Assembly (NCBI RefSeq): GCF_003815775.1
Contig: NZ_CP033926.1
Span: 2,604,001-2,668,000 of the forward strand
DNA from: Chryseobacterium joostei
Lineage (GTDB): Bacteria; Bacteroidota; Bacteroidia; Flavobacteriales; Weeksellaceae
Direction: 5' to 3'
DNA length: 64,000 bases
The notes below the pieces were generated by a model. It saw only the letters and a program-made list of their open reading frames with translations, was not told where the DNA came from and searched no databases. The position numbers and the translations under genes were made by a program. Numbering within the stretch: the first letter of the stretch is position 1; the number at the start of each line of letters is the position of its first letter. Below are positions 56,203-64,000 of this stretch, in pieces.

Positions 56203-56226
56203 AAAACTTCCGAAAGGGAGTTTTTT
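56203..56226 (+). terminator. Terminator after the ankyrin-like gene
   Basis: AAAACTTCC pairs with GGGAGTTTT (one mismatch) over GAAA and is followed by a long T run. Confidence 0.82.
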
Positions 56227-56251
56227 TTATTTATAAAACCTGTAAAAATCT

Positions 56252-56259
56252 TATCTTTG
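56252..56259 (+). promoter_or_regulatory. -7 box of the aspS promoter
   Basis: TATCTTTG matches TAnnTTTG and lies 58 nt upstream of the aspS start codon. Confidence 0.55.
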
Positions 56260-56317
56260 CCAACGAAAAAAAAGGTTCTAAGCTGAACCTTAAACATTGA
56301 ACTTTAAACAAATAATT

Positions 56318-58072
56318 ATGTTTCGATCGCACACAAACGGAGAACTATCTCTGAAAAATCTGAATGAAGAAGTTACACTATCAGGATGGGTACAGACTAT
56401 CCGTGATAAAGGATTTATGATTTGGGTAGATCTTCGAGATCGTTACGGAATTACCCAATTGGTTCTTGACCAGGACCGTTCTTCGGCTCAATTGATGGAA
56501 GAAGCTAAAAAATTGGGGCGTGAATTTGTAATTCAGGCTACCGGAAAAGTCATTGAAAGAGTAAGTAAAAACCCTAATATTCCAACAGGAGAAATTGAAA
56601 TTTTAGTTGAGAAACTAACAATTCTTAACGATTCGCAGCTTCCTCCATTTACCATTGAAGATGAAACTGACGGTGGTGAGGAATTAAGAATGAAATACCG
56701 TTACCTGGATATCAGAAGAAATCCGGTAAAAGATAAATTGATTTTCCGTCACAAAATGGCTCAGAAAGTAAGAAATTATTTATCTGATGAAGGTTTCATT
56801 GAAGTAGAAACTCCTGTTTTAATCAAGTCTACTCCAGAAGGAGCAAGAGACTTTGTTGTGCCAAGCAGAATGAATCCGGGACAGTTTTATGCTTTACCAC
56901 AGTCTCCACAAACTTTCAAGCAGCTTTTGATGGTAGGTGGAATGGATAAGTATTTCCAGATTGTAAAGTGTTTCCGTGATGAGGACTTAAGAGCAGACAG
57001 ACAGCCGGAGTTTACACAAATCGACTGCGAAATGGCTTTTGTAGAGCAGGAAGATGTAATGAATGTTTTCGAGGGAATGACTAAAACTCTTATCAAAGAT
57101 ATCACAGGTCAGGAATTCGGAGATTTCCCAAGAATGACTTTCGCGGATGCGATGAGAAAATATGGAAATGACAAGCCGGATATCCGTTTCGGGATGGAGT
57201 TTGTAGAGCTTAATGAACTTGTAAAAGGAAAAGACTTTAAAATATTTGATGAAGCAGAACTGGTTGTAGGAATCAATGTAGAAGGATGTGCAGAATATAC
57301 AAGAAAGCAGATTGATGAGCTTGTAGACTGGGTAAAACGTCCTCAGGTTGGAGCTTCAGGAATGGTTTGGGCAAAATTCCAGAATGATGGAGTAAAAACC
57401 TCATCTGTTAACAAGTTCTATAATGAAGAAGACCTTTCTAAGATCATTGAGAAATTTGGAGCAAAAGAAGGTGACTTAATGTTGATTCTTTCAGGAAACG
57501 AAAATAAGGTAAGAGCCCAGCTTTCTGCATTGAGAATGGAGCTTGGAAACCGTTTGGGATTAAGAAAAGGAAATGTGTTTGCCCCACTTTGGGTAGTTGA
57601 TTTCCCTCTATTGGAATGGGATGAAGATACTGAAAGATACCACGCAATGCACCACCCTTTCACTTCTCCAAAACCGGAAGATATTCACTTATTGGAAACA
57701 GATCCCGGTAAAGCAAGAGCGAACGCTTATGATATGGTACTGAACGGAAACGAAATTGGAGGTGGATCTATAAGAATTTTTGACAGAGACCTACAGTCTA
57801 AAATGTTTGATTTATTAGGATTCACAAAAGAAGAAGCTGAGGCTCAGTTTGGATTCCTAATGAATGCATTTAAGTACGGAGCACCGCCACATGGTGGTTT
57901 GGCATTCGGTTTTGACCGTTTAGTGGCGATCCTTGATGGAAATGAAGTGATCAGAGATTATATTGCATTCCCTAAGAATAACTCAGGTCGTGATGTAATG
58001 ATCGACGCGCCGGCTTCTATCGCTGATGCACAGCTCGATGAACTTGAACTGAAATTGAATTTAAAAGCATAA
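56318..58072 (+). CDS. aspS: Aspartyl-tRNA synthetase
   Basis: This 584-residue class II synthetase charges tRNA-Asp. The start at 56318 ([14 protein letters not shown]) gives the conserved bacterial N-terminus; an upstream ATG at 56297 adds seven residues. An OB-fold anticodon domain (about 1-105) is followed by motif 2 ([18 protein letters not shown]), the bacterial GAD insertion (about 290-410) and motif 3 ([11 protein letters not shown]). Length fits. Confidence 0.97.
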   Translation: MFRSHTNGELSLKNLNEEVTLSGWVQTIRDKGFMIWVDLRDRYGITQLVLDQDRSSAQLMEEAKKLGREFVIQATGKVIERVSKNPNIPTGEIEILVEKLTILNDSQLPPFTIEDETDGGEELRMKYRYLDIRRNPVKDKLIFRHKMAQKVRNYLSDEGFIEVETPVLIKSTPEGARDFVVPSRMNPGQFYALPQSPQTFKQLLMVGGMDKYFQIVKCFRDEDLRADRQPEFTQIDCEMAFVEQEDVMNVFEGMTKTLIKDITGQEFGDFPRMTFADAMRKYGNDKPDIRFGMEFVELNELVKGKDFKIFDEAELVVGINVEGCAEYTRKQIDELVDWVKRPQVGASGMVWAKFQNDGVKTSSVNKFYNEEDLSKIIEKFGAKEGDLMLILSGNENKVRAQLSALRMELGNRLGLRKGNVFAPLWVVDFPLLEWDEDTERYHAMHHPFTSPKPEDIHLLETDPGKARANAYDMVLNGNEIGGGSIRIFDRDLQSKMFDLLGFTKEEAEAQFGFLMNAFKYGAPPHGGLAFGFDRLVAILDGNEVIRDYIAFPKNNSGRDVMIDAPASIADAQLDELELKLNLKA

Positions 58073-58076
58073 ATTT

Positions 58077-58100
58077 AAAGCGGGGTATTTGCCCCGCTTT
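58077..58100 (+). terminator. Terminator of aspS
   Basis: AAAGCGGGG pairs with CCCCGCTTT over a 6-nt loop and is followed by a T run, 5 nt after the aspS stop. Confidence 0.9.
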
Positions 58101-58128
58101 TTTTATATCTAAATAGAAAATTCAACAG

Positions 58129-58746
58129 ATGAATAAATCCGAGGAAAAGATAAACAATCCGCTTCCTAAAAATAAAAAATGGACACCATGGAAATTGGCA
58201 ATCTTTATCATTTGGTTGGTTGGTCTGCTTTGCTTTTATCACGGAATTGGTTATTCAAAATATGAAAGTAGCTTAGACTTTAAAGCAGGCTATTTTGTAA
58301 TCGGAATTCTTATTCTGGCCCCTATTTACTATTATATTTATTCAATTATTGAAAGTGAGAAAGGATTTCCTCTTGAAAATTTTAATAAAGAAATTGTTAT
58401 TCAAGATATAAAACGTCACAAAATCACTGAAAATGTAGATTTGAGTCGCTGTATGATAGAAAACTATGTTTTTGGAGTTGGTAAAGATCAGAATGGCTAT
58501 GCCAATATTTTCTATAATAAAGAAGGTATTGAGTTTGTAAAATCCAAAATTACCATTGAATATATTAAAGACAAATCATTAATAACGCTCACAGCTTTTA
58601 CAAATATTGATAAGACGAAATTAAACGAAATTCTTCAGCAATATACCTCAACAAAAGTTCACTTTGACAAATACATTCCTACCAACTATTATCTTGATCT
58701 TGAATTTTTGGAAGACTGGGAAAAACAAAATGAAAGCGGGAAGTAA
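58129..58746 (+). CDS. Two-span membrane protein of unknown function
   Basis: I do not recognise this 205-residue protein. Two hydrophobic segments lie at about residues 23-43 and 54-73. A soluble C-terminal domain of about 125 residues follows, with VDLSRCMIENYVFGVGKD and alternating strands. No signal peptidase site is evident. It sits between aspS and purA and shares a terminator with purA. Confidence 0.65.
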   Translation: MNKSEEKINNPLPKNKKWTPWKLAIFIIWLVGLLCFYHGIGYSKYESSLDFKAGYFVIGILILAPIYYYIYSIIESEKGFPLENFNKEIVIQDIKRHKITENVDLSRCMIENYVFGVGKDQNGYANIFYNKEGIEFVKSKITIEYIKDKSLITLTAFTNIDKTKLNEILQQYTSTKVHFDKYIPTNYYLDLEFLEDWEKQNESGK

Positions 58747-58756
58747 CTCCCGCTTT
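58733..58756. terminator. Bidirectional terminator overlapping a stop codon
   Basis: AAAGCGGGA (58733-58741) pairs with TCCCGCTTT (58748-58756) over a 6-nt loop that contains the stop codon of the plus-strand gene. The purA stop at 58772 is on the other side. Confidence 0.85.
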
Positions 58757-58771
58757 TATACTTATAGAAAA

Positions 58772-60040
58772 TTATTTCATTTTCAGTATCTGTTCTCTTC
58801 CCGGACCTGTAGAAAGATAGGTCACAGGAATTTCCAATTCTTCTTCCAGAAATGAAAGAAAATCCATTAGTTCCTGTGGAAGAGCAGTTGGTTCTTCAAT
58901 AATTGAAAAATCTGCATCCCATCCATTCATCCATTTTAAGATGGGCTTGGCAGTTTCTGGAAGTATTCCGGAAACAGACTGAATGGTTCCGTCCTCCAGT
59001 TCATAGTGTGTACAAACCGCTACAGACTTCAATCCACTTAAAACATCAGCCTTAGTTAGTACTAACTGTGTAACACCATTGATCATCACTGCATATTTTA
59101 AAGCAGGCAGATCCAGCCAGCCAATTCTTCTGGGACGTCCTGTATTGGAACCAAATTCATTCCCTTTTATTCTGATTTCATTTCCTAGCTCATCAAAAAG
59201 TTCCGTTGGAAATACACCGTTACCTACTCTGGTACAATAGGCTTTTGCAATACCAAAGATCTCACCTATTTTTTTCGGTGATACACCTAATCCGCTGCAA
59301 GCCCCTGCAGCTATTGTTGAAGAAGAGGTTACATGAGGGTAGGTACCATGATCAATATCCAGCATTGCTGCCTGGGAACCTTCACCCAATATTGTTTTAC
59401 CATCAGACAAAGCTTTGTTTAAAACAATTTCTGTTTCCGTAATATTGAATTGCTTTAGAAATTCTACCGCTTCAAAAAATTCGTTAGTAATAGCTTCTAG
59501 AGACGGCAGTTCTCTATTTCCTCCGGCAATAAATCTGTATTCCCTTTCCATTACCTGTTCTACCCTACTTTTAAAATCCGGGGAAAATAGATCTCCAACT
59601 CTTAGATTTTGTCTTAAAATTTTATTTGAATAAGCCTGTGCAATACCATTTTTTGTTGTCCCAATCGTTGTATACTCCGGGCTTTCCTCCATGAAAATAT
59701 CCAGAAGCTTATGGGTAGGCAGTACAAAATGTGCTTTTCTAGAAATGATTATATTTTTTTCCGGCTGAATAGTTCCGTCAAATACCTTAAGATTTAAAAT
59801 TTCCTTTTTAAAGCTTACAGGATCAAGAACAGTTCCTGTACCGATAACATTCAGAACATTTTTCATAAAAATTCCTGAGGGAATCATTTTAAGCGTAATT
59901 CTCTGCCCATTTCGTTCTATACTATGTCCAGCATTGGAACCACCATTAAAACGTGCTGTAATGTCATAGTTTTCACTGATCAAATCAATAAACTTTCCCT
60001 TTCCTTCATCACCCCACTGCAATCCTAATACGATATCCAT
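58772..60040 (-). CDS. purA: Adenylosuccinate synthetase
   Basis: This 422-residue GTP-dependent enzyme makes adenylosuccinate from IMP and aspartate on the way to AMP. The N-terminal GLQWGDEGKGKFID is the GTP loop, with Asp and His of FNGGSNAGHSI, IGTTKNGIAQAYS and GEGSQAAMLDIDHGTYPHVTSS also present. Length fits the family. Confidence 0.97.
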   Translation of the reverse strand: MDIVLGLQWGDEGKGKFIDLISENYDITARFNGGSNAGHSIERNGQRITLKMIPSGIFMKNVLNVIGTGTVLDPVSFKKEILNLKVFDGTIQPEKNIIISRKAHFVLPTHKLLDIFMEESPEYTTIGTTKNGIAQAYSNKILRQNLRVGDLFSPDFKSRVEQVMEREYRFIAGGNRELPSLEAITNEFFEAVEFLKQFNITETEIVLNKALSDGKTILGEGSQAAMLDIDHGTYPHVTSSSTIAAGACSGLGVSPKKIGEIFGIAKAYCTRVGNGVFPTELFDELGNEIRIKGNEFGSNTGRPRRIGWLDLPALKYAVMINGVTQLVLTKADVLSGLKSVAVCTHYELEDGTIQSVSGILPETAKPILKWMNGWDADFSIIEEPTALPQELMDFLSFLEEELEIPVTYLSTGPGREQILKMK

Positions 60041-60247
60041 ATATTTAAATTTTATGATGCAAAGCTATGGAGGTTTAAAAGGGAGGCCATTGTCATTTGG
60101 CAAAAAGGGCTAATTTGTATAATATAGGATATAAAAAGTACTTATTATTGATATTTATGAACAATTAAAGCACACTGCTACTGAATGCTTAAAGACCAAC
60201 TTTATGGATAATGGTGAAATTTGCGGATCTAAATTACCCTTATGATT

Positions 60248-60817
60248 CTATAGAATGTTTCTTCTGATTCGGCTTAACGAAGATGGAGTAACCCCCAGAT
60301 AAGAAGCCAGCATAGATTGTGGAACCCTGTTGGCAAGGCCTGGATAATGATTGAGAAAATGAGTATAACGGGCTTTTGCATCCTGATTAAGCATGATGCT
60401 TGCCACCTTAAGCTTATTCTCTGTTACAAAACCATGAATTCTTGCAAATAAAACAGGCCAGATGGTAATCTTCTCTTCAAGGGTTTTAAAATGCCTTAAA
60501 TCAATAACAAGGAGTACCGCATCCGTAATGGCTTCAATATATTCGTGGGCAGGCAGCTGATCGGTAAATCCTTGAAAATCTCCGATAAATCTTCCCTCAT
60601 AAATAAAGTAACGGGTAAAATCATCCCCCTGCTTATTATAATACAAAGACCGAAAGACCCCTTCCTTCACAAAAGCAATCTTCTGACTTACTTTTCCTGC
60701 TTCAACAAAAACTTCTCCTTTACGTACAGAAACCTCCTGAATACCCTCAGCAATGAGTAGCTCATCCTGCTCATTCAGCAGACCAAATTTCTTGATGTAA
60801 TTAAAAAGTTCTTCCAT
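60248..60817 (-). CDS. Crp/Fnr family transcriptional regulator
   Basis: From ATG 60817 (MEELFNYIKKFGLL) this is a 189-residue protein; an upstream ATG would add 35 residues with no family similarity. An N-terminal cyclic-nucleotide-binding-like domain (GEVFVEAGKVSQKIAFVKEG) is followed by a dimer helix and a C-terminal helix-turn-helix (VPQSMLASYLGVTPSSLSRIRR). The ligand is unknown. It binds DNA in the cytosol. Bacteroidetes have many such regulators with degenerate nucleotide pockets. Confidence 0.88.
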   Translation of the reverse strand: MEELFNYIKKFGLLNEQDELLIAEGIQEVSVRKGEVFVEAGKVSQKIAFVKEGVFRSLYYNKQGDDFTRYFIYEGRFIGDFQGFTDQLPAHEYIEAITDAVLLVIDLRHFKTLEEKITIWPVLFARIHGFVTENKLKVASIMLNQDAKARYTHFLNHYPGLANRVPQSMLASYLGVTPSSLSRIRRNIL

Positions 60818-60908
60818 AGTTTTCACCCATAATTGCGGAAATATAAAGGTATAAAAGTGAACTGTAAAAACAATTGTCATTTGACAACAAAGTCTTTTAT
60901 TTATGAAA

Positions 60909-60944
60909 GAAAAATCCTGCATTAATAATAATGCAGGATTTTTC
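60909..60944 (-). terminator. Terminator of the MscS gene
   Basis: GAAAAATCCTGCATT pairs with AATGCAGGATTTTTC over a 6-nt loop. On the minus strand it follows the MscS stop at 60963 by about 18 nt. Confidence 0.85.
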
Positions 60945-60962
60945 TATTATTTGAAATTAAAG

Positions 60963-61817
60963 TTATATCGACTGTTTATTATAAACATGAACATCTCTTT
61001 GTGGAAATGGAATTCCAATTCCCGCTTTATCAAGAGCATCTTTACAATCAATGATAAGCTCTTCATTCATTTTCCAAAAGTTTTCTGTAGAAGAACTAAC
61101 CCTTATTGATAAATTAATTGCACTATCACCAAGCGTTGTTACCACTACCTGTGGTGCAGGATCTGTAAGAGCATGTTGATTATTCTTAATGACTCCCATT
61201 AATATATCTTTGGTCTTCTTAAGATCAGCATCATAAGCAACTCCGATGTCTAATGCTGTTCTTCGGGTACCTAGCTGAGTAAAATTAGTAATACTATTGT
61301 TTGAAACCACTCCATTAGGAATAACAATTAAGTGATTTTGCGGTGTAACCAACTTCGTATGAAAAATATCTATCGCCTGTACTGTTCCTGAAACACCAGA
61401 ATTTGTAGAGATAAAGTCTCCTATTTTAAATGGCTTTAATAATAATATAAGAATTCCTCCAGCAAAATTAGTCAAAGATCCCTGTAATGCTAGACCTACT
61501 GCTAAACCTGCCGCACCAATCATGGCAACAAACGCTGAGGTTTGTACTCCTAATTGAGTTACTACAACAATGAAAAGCAAAATATTAAGAGCCCAATTGA
61601 TAATATTTAAAAGAAAATGCTGTAATGAAGCTTCCATATTACGTTTCTTGAAACCTTTTGCGGCAAGCTTCTTAATCATTCTTATCATCCAGGAGCCAAT
61701 CAGGTAAATCAGTAATGCAGAAACTACTGCCGTAAAAATTCTTGGTGCCCACGAAATTGCTGAAGTAATTAGGGTATCCCAATGCTGCTGAATGTTATTC
61801 AATTTTAAATCGTCCAT
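60963..61817 (-). CDS. MscS family mechanosensitive channel
   Basis: This 284-residue protein has three N-terminal spans. The pore helix shows the Gly/Ala pattern GAAGLAVGLALQGSLTNFAGG (shown in part), followed by the beta domain (FKIGDFISTNSGVSGTVQAI) and an alpha/beta C-terminal domain. It opens under membrane tension to release solutes after hypo-osmotic shock. It is similar in size to E. coli MscS. Confidence 0.94.
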   Translation of the reverse strand: MDDLKLNNIQQHWDTLITSAISWAPRIFTAVVSALLIYLIGSWMIRMIKKLAAKGFKKRNMEASLQHFLLNIINWALNILLFIVVVTQLGVQTSAFVAMIGAAGLAVGLALQGSLTNFAGGILILLLKPFKIGDFISTNSGVSGTVQAIDIFHTKLVTPQNHLIVIPNGVVSNNSITNFTQLGTRRTALDIGVAYDADLKKTKDILMGVIKNNQHALTDPAPQVVVTTLGDSAINLSIRVSSSTENFWKMNEELIIDCKDALDKAGIGIPFPQRDVHVYNKQSI

Positions 61818-62212
61818 TTTATATACTACTTATTTTTGTATTAGCTTGTCATCTATTAATTCTTTTGGCAAAAAGGATTTTAAAATGAAATTGAACAAAA
61901 ACACAATCTGTTTTTAAAAGAAAATTTAACCTTAACCTTTAGAGTTAAAGTCAATAGTATTTTATAACTGAAAATAGATTGATAGCAGAACAGATTGTTT
62001 CCGCTTTACTAATGATCATTTTAGAAATTTCTTGCCGGGAAGAAATAATTTGACTTCTATAATAACAAAAAAAATACCGAAGTATCTTTTTCAGAGATTA
62101 AAATCTTTTATTTATTAAAAAAGCCAACAATTTTTTCTAATTCGAAACATATAAATAGAAATGGGGAATAGCTGTTTTTTAATTGCAAAAATATGATTTC
62201 TCATCCTTTTGA
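61818..62212. other. Gene-free stretch between mscS and SDR genes
   Basis: About 395 AT-rich bases hold the promoter region of the MscS gene and the 3' flank of the SDR gene. I see no gene and no clear hairpin terminator. Confidence 0.45.
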
Positions 62213-62947
62213 CTAAGGAAGTTTTGCGGCTAGACTTTCCGGTAAAAGCCTAAGAATATGATAAATTATTTTCCATTTAAAATTTGGAACGATAGTGAAA
62301 GAATTTCCGGCATTAACGATAAATTTTGCCACATAGTCCGGCTCCATTATCAAGGATTCATTCAGTTCCAATCCCTCATTAATCTTTGTTCTGATATAGC
62401 CTATAACCAAGGCATTAACCGCTATTTTACGGGAAGCTAATTCCTGTCTTAAACCTGCCAGATATTGTGTAAAAGCAGCTTTTGTACTTCCGTAAACAAA
62501 ATTACTTTTGCGCCCTCTCACTCCTGATAATGAAGACAACCCGATGATTCTTTCCAGATTGCTGTTGTTTTTATCCATTGCAATAATGCTCAGGATAGAA
62601 ACTCCACCCATATAATTGACTTCCATCATTTGCTTTGCCCCTTTAAAATCAGTCAGTGCTTTTTGATTATCAACCAAGAAACCGGCAGCATATACAACGA
62701 TATGAGGCTTTACGGAAAGTTCTGAATAAAATTTCTGATGAGAATCAAAATCGGCGGCATCAAAATAAAAAACTGAACACTTAGATGGATTCAAATTATT
62801 GGCCTGAATAAAATCTTCAAGGGATTTTGTATTTCTGGAAGCAGCCATCACCGAAAAGCCTTTTTCAAGATATTGCTTGATACATTGCTTCGCCACGTCT
62901 GAATTAGCACCAAGGATAAGAACAGTTTTGTTTGTGTTTTGATTCAT
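62213..62947 (-). CDS. Short-chain dehydrogenase/reductase
   Basis: This 244-residue SDR has the nucleotide-binding ILGANSDVAKQC near the N-terminus and the catalytic YGSTKAAF (YxxxK) near residue 150, with Ser in LSSLSG. No signal peptide or membrane span; the C-terminal 30 residues are hydrophobic. The N-terminal VLILGANSDVAK variant is typical of DecR/oxidoreductases acting on lipid or sugar intermediates. The substrate cannot be given. Confidence 0.85.
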   Translation of the reverse strand: MNQNTNKTVLILGANSDVAKQCIKQYLEKGFSVMAASRNTKSLEDFIQANNLNPSKCSVFYFDAADFDSHQKFYSELSVKPHIVVYAAGFLVDNQKALTDFKGAKQMMEVNYMGGVSILSIIAMDKNNSNLERIIGLSSLSGVRGRKSNFVYGSTKAAFTQYLAGLRQELASRKIAVNALVIGYIRTKINEGLELNESLIMEPDYVAKFIVNAGNSFTIVPNFKWKIIYHILRLLPESLAAKLP

Positions 62948-62990
62948 AAGGCAAAGATAATTTCTTTTTTAAAAGTATGGGGTATAAAAA

Positions 62991-63027
62991 AGCTGCGGCG
63001 GGTGAACTTCGTTCACCCGCCGCAGCT
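62991..63027 (-). terminator. GC-rich 17-bp hairpin terminator after yajC
   Basis: AGCTGCGGCGGGTGAAC (62991-63007) pairs perfectly with GTTCACCCGCCGCAGCT (63011-63027) over TTC. On the minus strand it is followed by TTTTTT, so it is an efficient terminator for yajC. Its GC content is unusually high for this genome. Confidence 0.88.
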
Positions 63028-63045
63028 GGTATTTTTCAAACTGAA

Positions 63046-63399
63046 TTATTTACTTTCTTCAGTTGTAGTAACAGTTTCTTTTTTATCAGCAGTTTTTGCT
63101 TTATCTCCAAAACGAGTTTCTGTCATTTCTCTGGAAACAGCTGCTTTCTCGAATTTCAGTTTTCCTGATAATGTTTCGATTACAAAACCATCATCCTGAA
63201 CCTGAGCAATTCTTCCGTGAAGACCAGATGTAAGAACTACTCTTGTTCCTACCTTAAGGTTTTCCTGAAAGTTTTTTTCCTGCTTCTGTTTTTTCATCTG
63301 AGGTCTTATCATCAGGAAGTAAAACCCAACAAACATCACACCCATCATAATCAGCATCATTGGTGAAGATCCTTGTGCCTGTAAAAATAATGTCAACAT
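63046..63399 (-). CDS. yajC: Preprotein translocase subunit YajC
   Basis: This 117-residue inner-membrane protein has one hydrophobic span (SPMMLIMMGVMFVGFYFLMIRPQMKKQ, shown in part) and the YajC motif RTRVVLTSGLHGRIAQV (here GTRVVLTSGLHGRI). It associates with SecDF in protein export. The charged C-terminal tail is typical. It lies 4 nt after the DUF1573 gene. Confidence 0.95.
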   Translation of the reverse strand: MLTLFLQAQGSSPMMLIMMGVMFVGFYFLMIRPQMKKQKQEKNFQENLKVGTRVVLTSGLHGRIAQVQDDGFVIETLSGKLKFEKAAVSREMTETRFGDKAKTADKKETVTTTEESK

Positions 63400-63403
63400 A
63401 TTA

Positions 63404-63916
63404 TTATGGTTGAATGTTCGCAGTGAACGTTAATTTAATTGGTGCTTTTTCTACGTTTGCAAAAACATCTGCATACTTTTGAACGTTTCCGTCAAAGTTT
63501 GAAGAGTCAAAATGCAAAGTAATTTTTCCTTTTTTACCAGGCATGATTGGTTCTTTTGTGAAGTCAGGAGCAGTACATCCACATCCAGGCTTTACTTCAG
63601 AAATAACCAAAGGATTTTTTCCTGTGTTGGTAACTTCATATACGTGCTCTACTTTATCTCCTTTTTTGATCTTTCCAAAATCGAAGTTGCTTTCAGATAA
63701 AGCAATAGAAGTAGATGGCTCGTTAGAAACCGGTGCAGCAGCTTCACTTGCAATAGGAGCAGCAGCAGTTGCAGAATCTGTAATTACTGGAGCTCCGGCA
63801 GTTGCAGAGTCAGCAACGATAGTTTCAGGGCTTTGAGTTTCTTTGTTTTCTTTTTTACATGAAACTAAACCAAAGCCTATAATTGACAAGGCGATAATTG
63901 ATAACGTCTTTTTCAT
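63404..63916 (-). CDS. DUF1573 lipoprotein
   Basis: This 170-residue protein has a lipoprotein signal (LSIIALSIIGFGLVSC, Cys about 20). A Thr/Ala/Glu-rich linker with repeated SATA(G/A)APV motifs follows (about residues 35-65), then an Ig-like DUF1573 domain with GKNPLVISEVKPGCGCTAPDF (shown in part). It is probably anchored in a membrane and exposed to the periplasm. It lies between nusB and yajC and overlaps neither. Confidence 0.9.
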   Translation of the reverse strand: MKKTLSIIALSIIGFGLVSCKKENKETQSPETIVADSATAGAPVITDSATAAAPIASEAAAPVSNEPSTSIALSESNFDFGKIKKGDKVEHVYEVTNTGKNPLVISEVKPGCGCTAPDFTKEPIMPGKKGKITLHFDSSNFDGNVQKYADVFANVEKAPIKLTFTANIQP

Positions 63917-63917
63917 T

Positions 63918-64000
63918 TTATATTCTATTTTGATCTTTACAATATTTATCTAAAATACCATTAATGAAGATATTTGAACGGTCGGTTGCAAATACTTTAG
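63918..64000 (-). CDS. nusB: Transcription antitermination factor NusB, C-terminal fragment
   Basis: At the right edge a frame entering from the right ends at TAA 63918-63920, one base before the DUF1573 start codon. Its final residues include TDRSNIFINGILDKYCKDQ, like the C-terminal helix of NusB (typically FINGILDK). The N-terminal part lies outside the window. NusB supports rRNA antitermination. It is the first visible gene of the nusB-DUF1573-yajC operon. Confidence 0.8.
   Translation of the reverse strand, partial: KVFATDRSNIFINGILDKYCKDQNRI

Noticed and set aside
60903..61109. 68-codon plus-strand frame at the end of the MscS gene
   Set aside because: It begins in the terminator hairpin and is antisense to the MscS coding sequence.

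Overview
The window looks like a chromosomal segment of a Flavobacteriia bacterium, most likely Chryseobacterium or a close relative. The support is low GC, promoters with the Bacteroidetes -7 box TAnnTTTG, weak or absent Shine-Dalgarno sites, type IX secretion sorting domains, GEVED proteins, DUF6452/DUF6048, a THX ribosomal protein, and the gene order acpP-fabF-rnc-pyk. The genus is inferred from gene content and style, not from a database search.

Region 1 (1-1985): the N-terminal part of a XerC/XerD-type recombinase running off the left edge, rpsU with a near-perfect flavobacterial promoter, a gene-free AT-rich stretch, and the tmRNA gene ssrA.

Region 2 (1971-18651): an integrated mobile element of about 16.7 kb. 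It is bounded by a 15-bp direct repeat that is the 3' end of ssrA. Its tyrosine integrase lies at the right end, followed by a coiled-coil protein, an excisionase-like HTH protein, a DUF3987 ATPase, a DUF1737-like peptide missed by length cut-offs, and a structured non-coding region next to a membrane protein. The left two thirds is a very AT-rich five-gene operon. In transcription order it encodes a VPA1262-like protein with a C-terminal PLD nuclease domain, a stand-alone PLD-family protein, a large helical protein without a recognised family, a SMEK-domain protein, and a 1867-residue chain with an N-terminal archaeo-eukaryotic-type primase, a Cys cluster, a reverse transcriptase and about 1180 further residues. 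No conjugation or phage structural genes are present. I read this operon as a candidate multi-gene defence system: a primase-RT paired with two PLD nucleases. It is the most interesting thing in the window.

Region 3 (18652-30690): core genes on the plus strand (acpP, fabF, rnc, an IPExxxVDY-like protein, pyk), then minus-strand catabolic genes (aldehyde dehydrogenase, formimidoylglutamase-like, imidazolonepropionase), then plus-strand ruvB, a PaiB-like protein, an MBL hydrolase and coaE.

Region 4 (30691-43300): two large secreted type IX substrates (a GEVED/fibronectin-III protein and an M43 metalloprotease), a small lipoprotein, the rlmD-DUF6452-DUF6048 group, and a thioredoxin-fold lipoprotein lacking its CxxC.

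Region 5 (43500-64000): sdhCAB, comEC, a GH99-like glycosidase downstream of lpxB, DUF2480, a DUF2723-like membrane protein, a DUF937 protein, the tiny THX gene, a MATE transporter, aspS, purA, a Crp/Fnr regulator, an MscS channel, an SDR, and yajC-DUF1573 with the end of a probable nusB at the right edge. Most convergent or terminal gene ends carry clear hairpin terminators.
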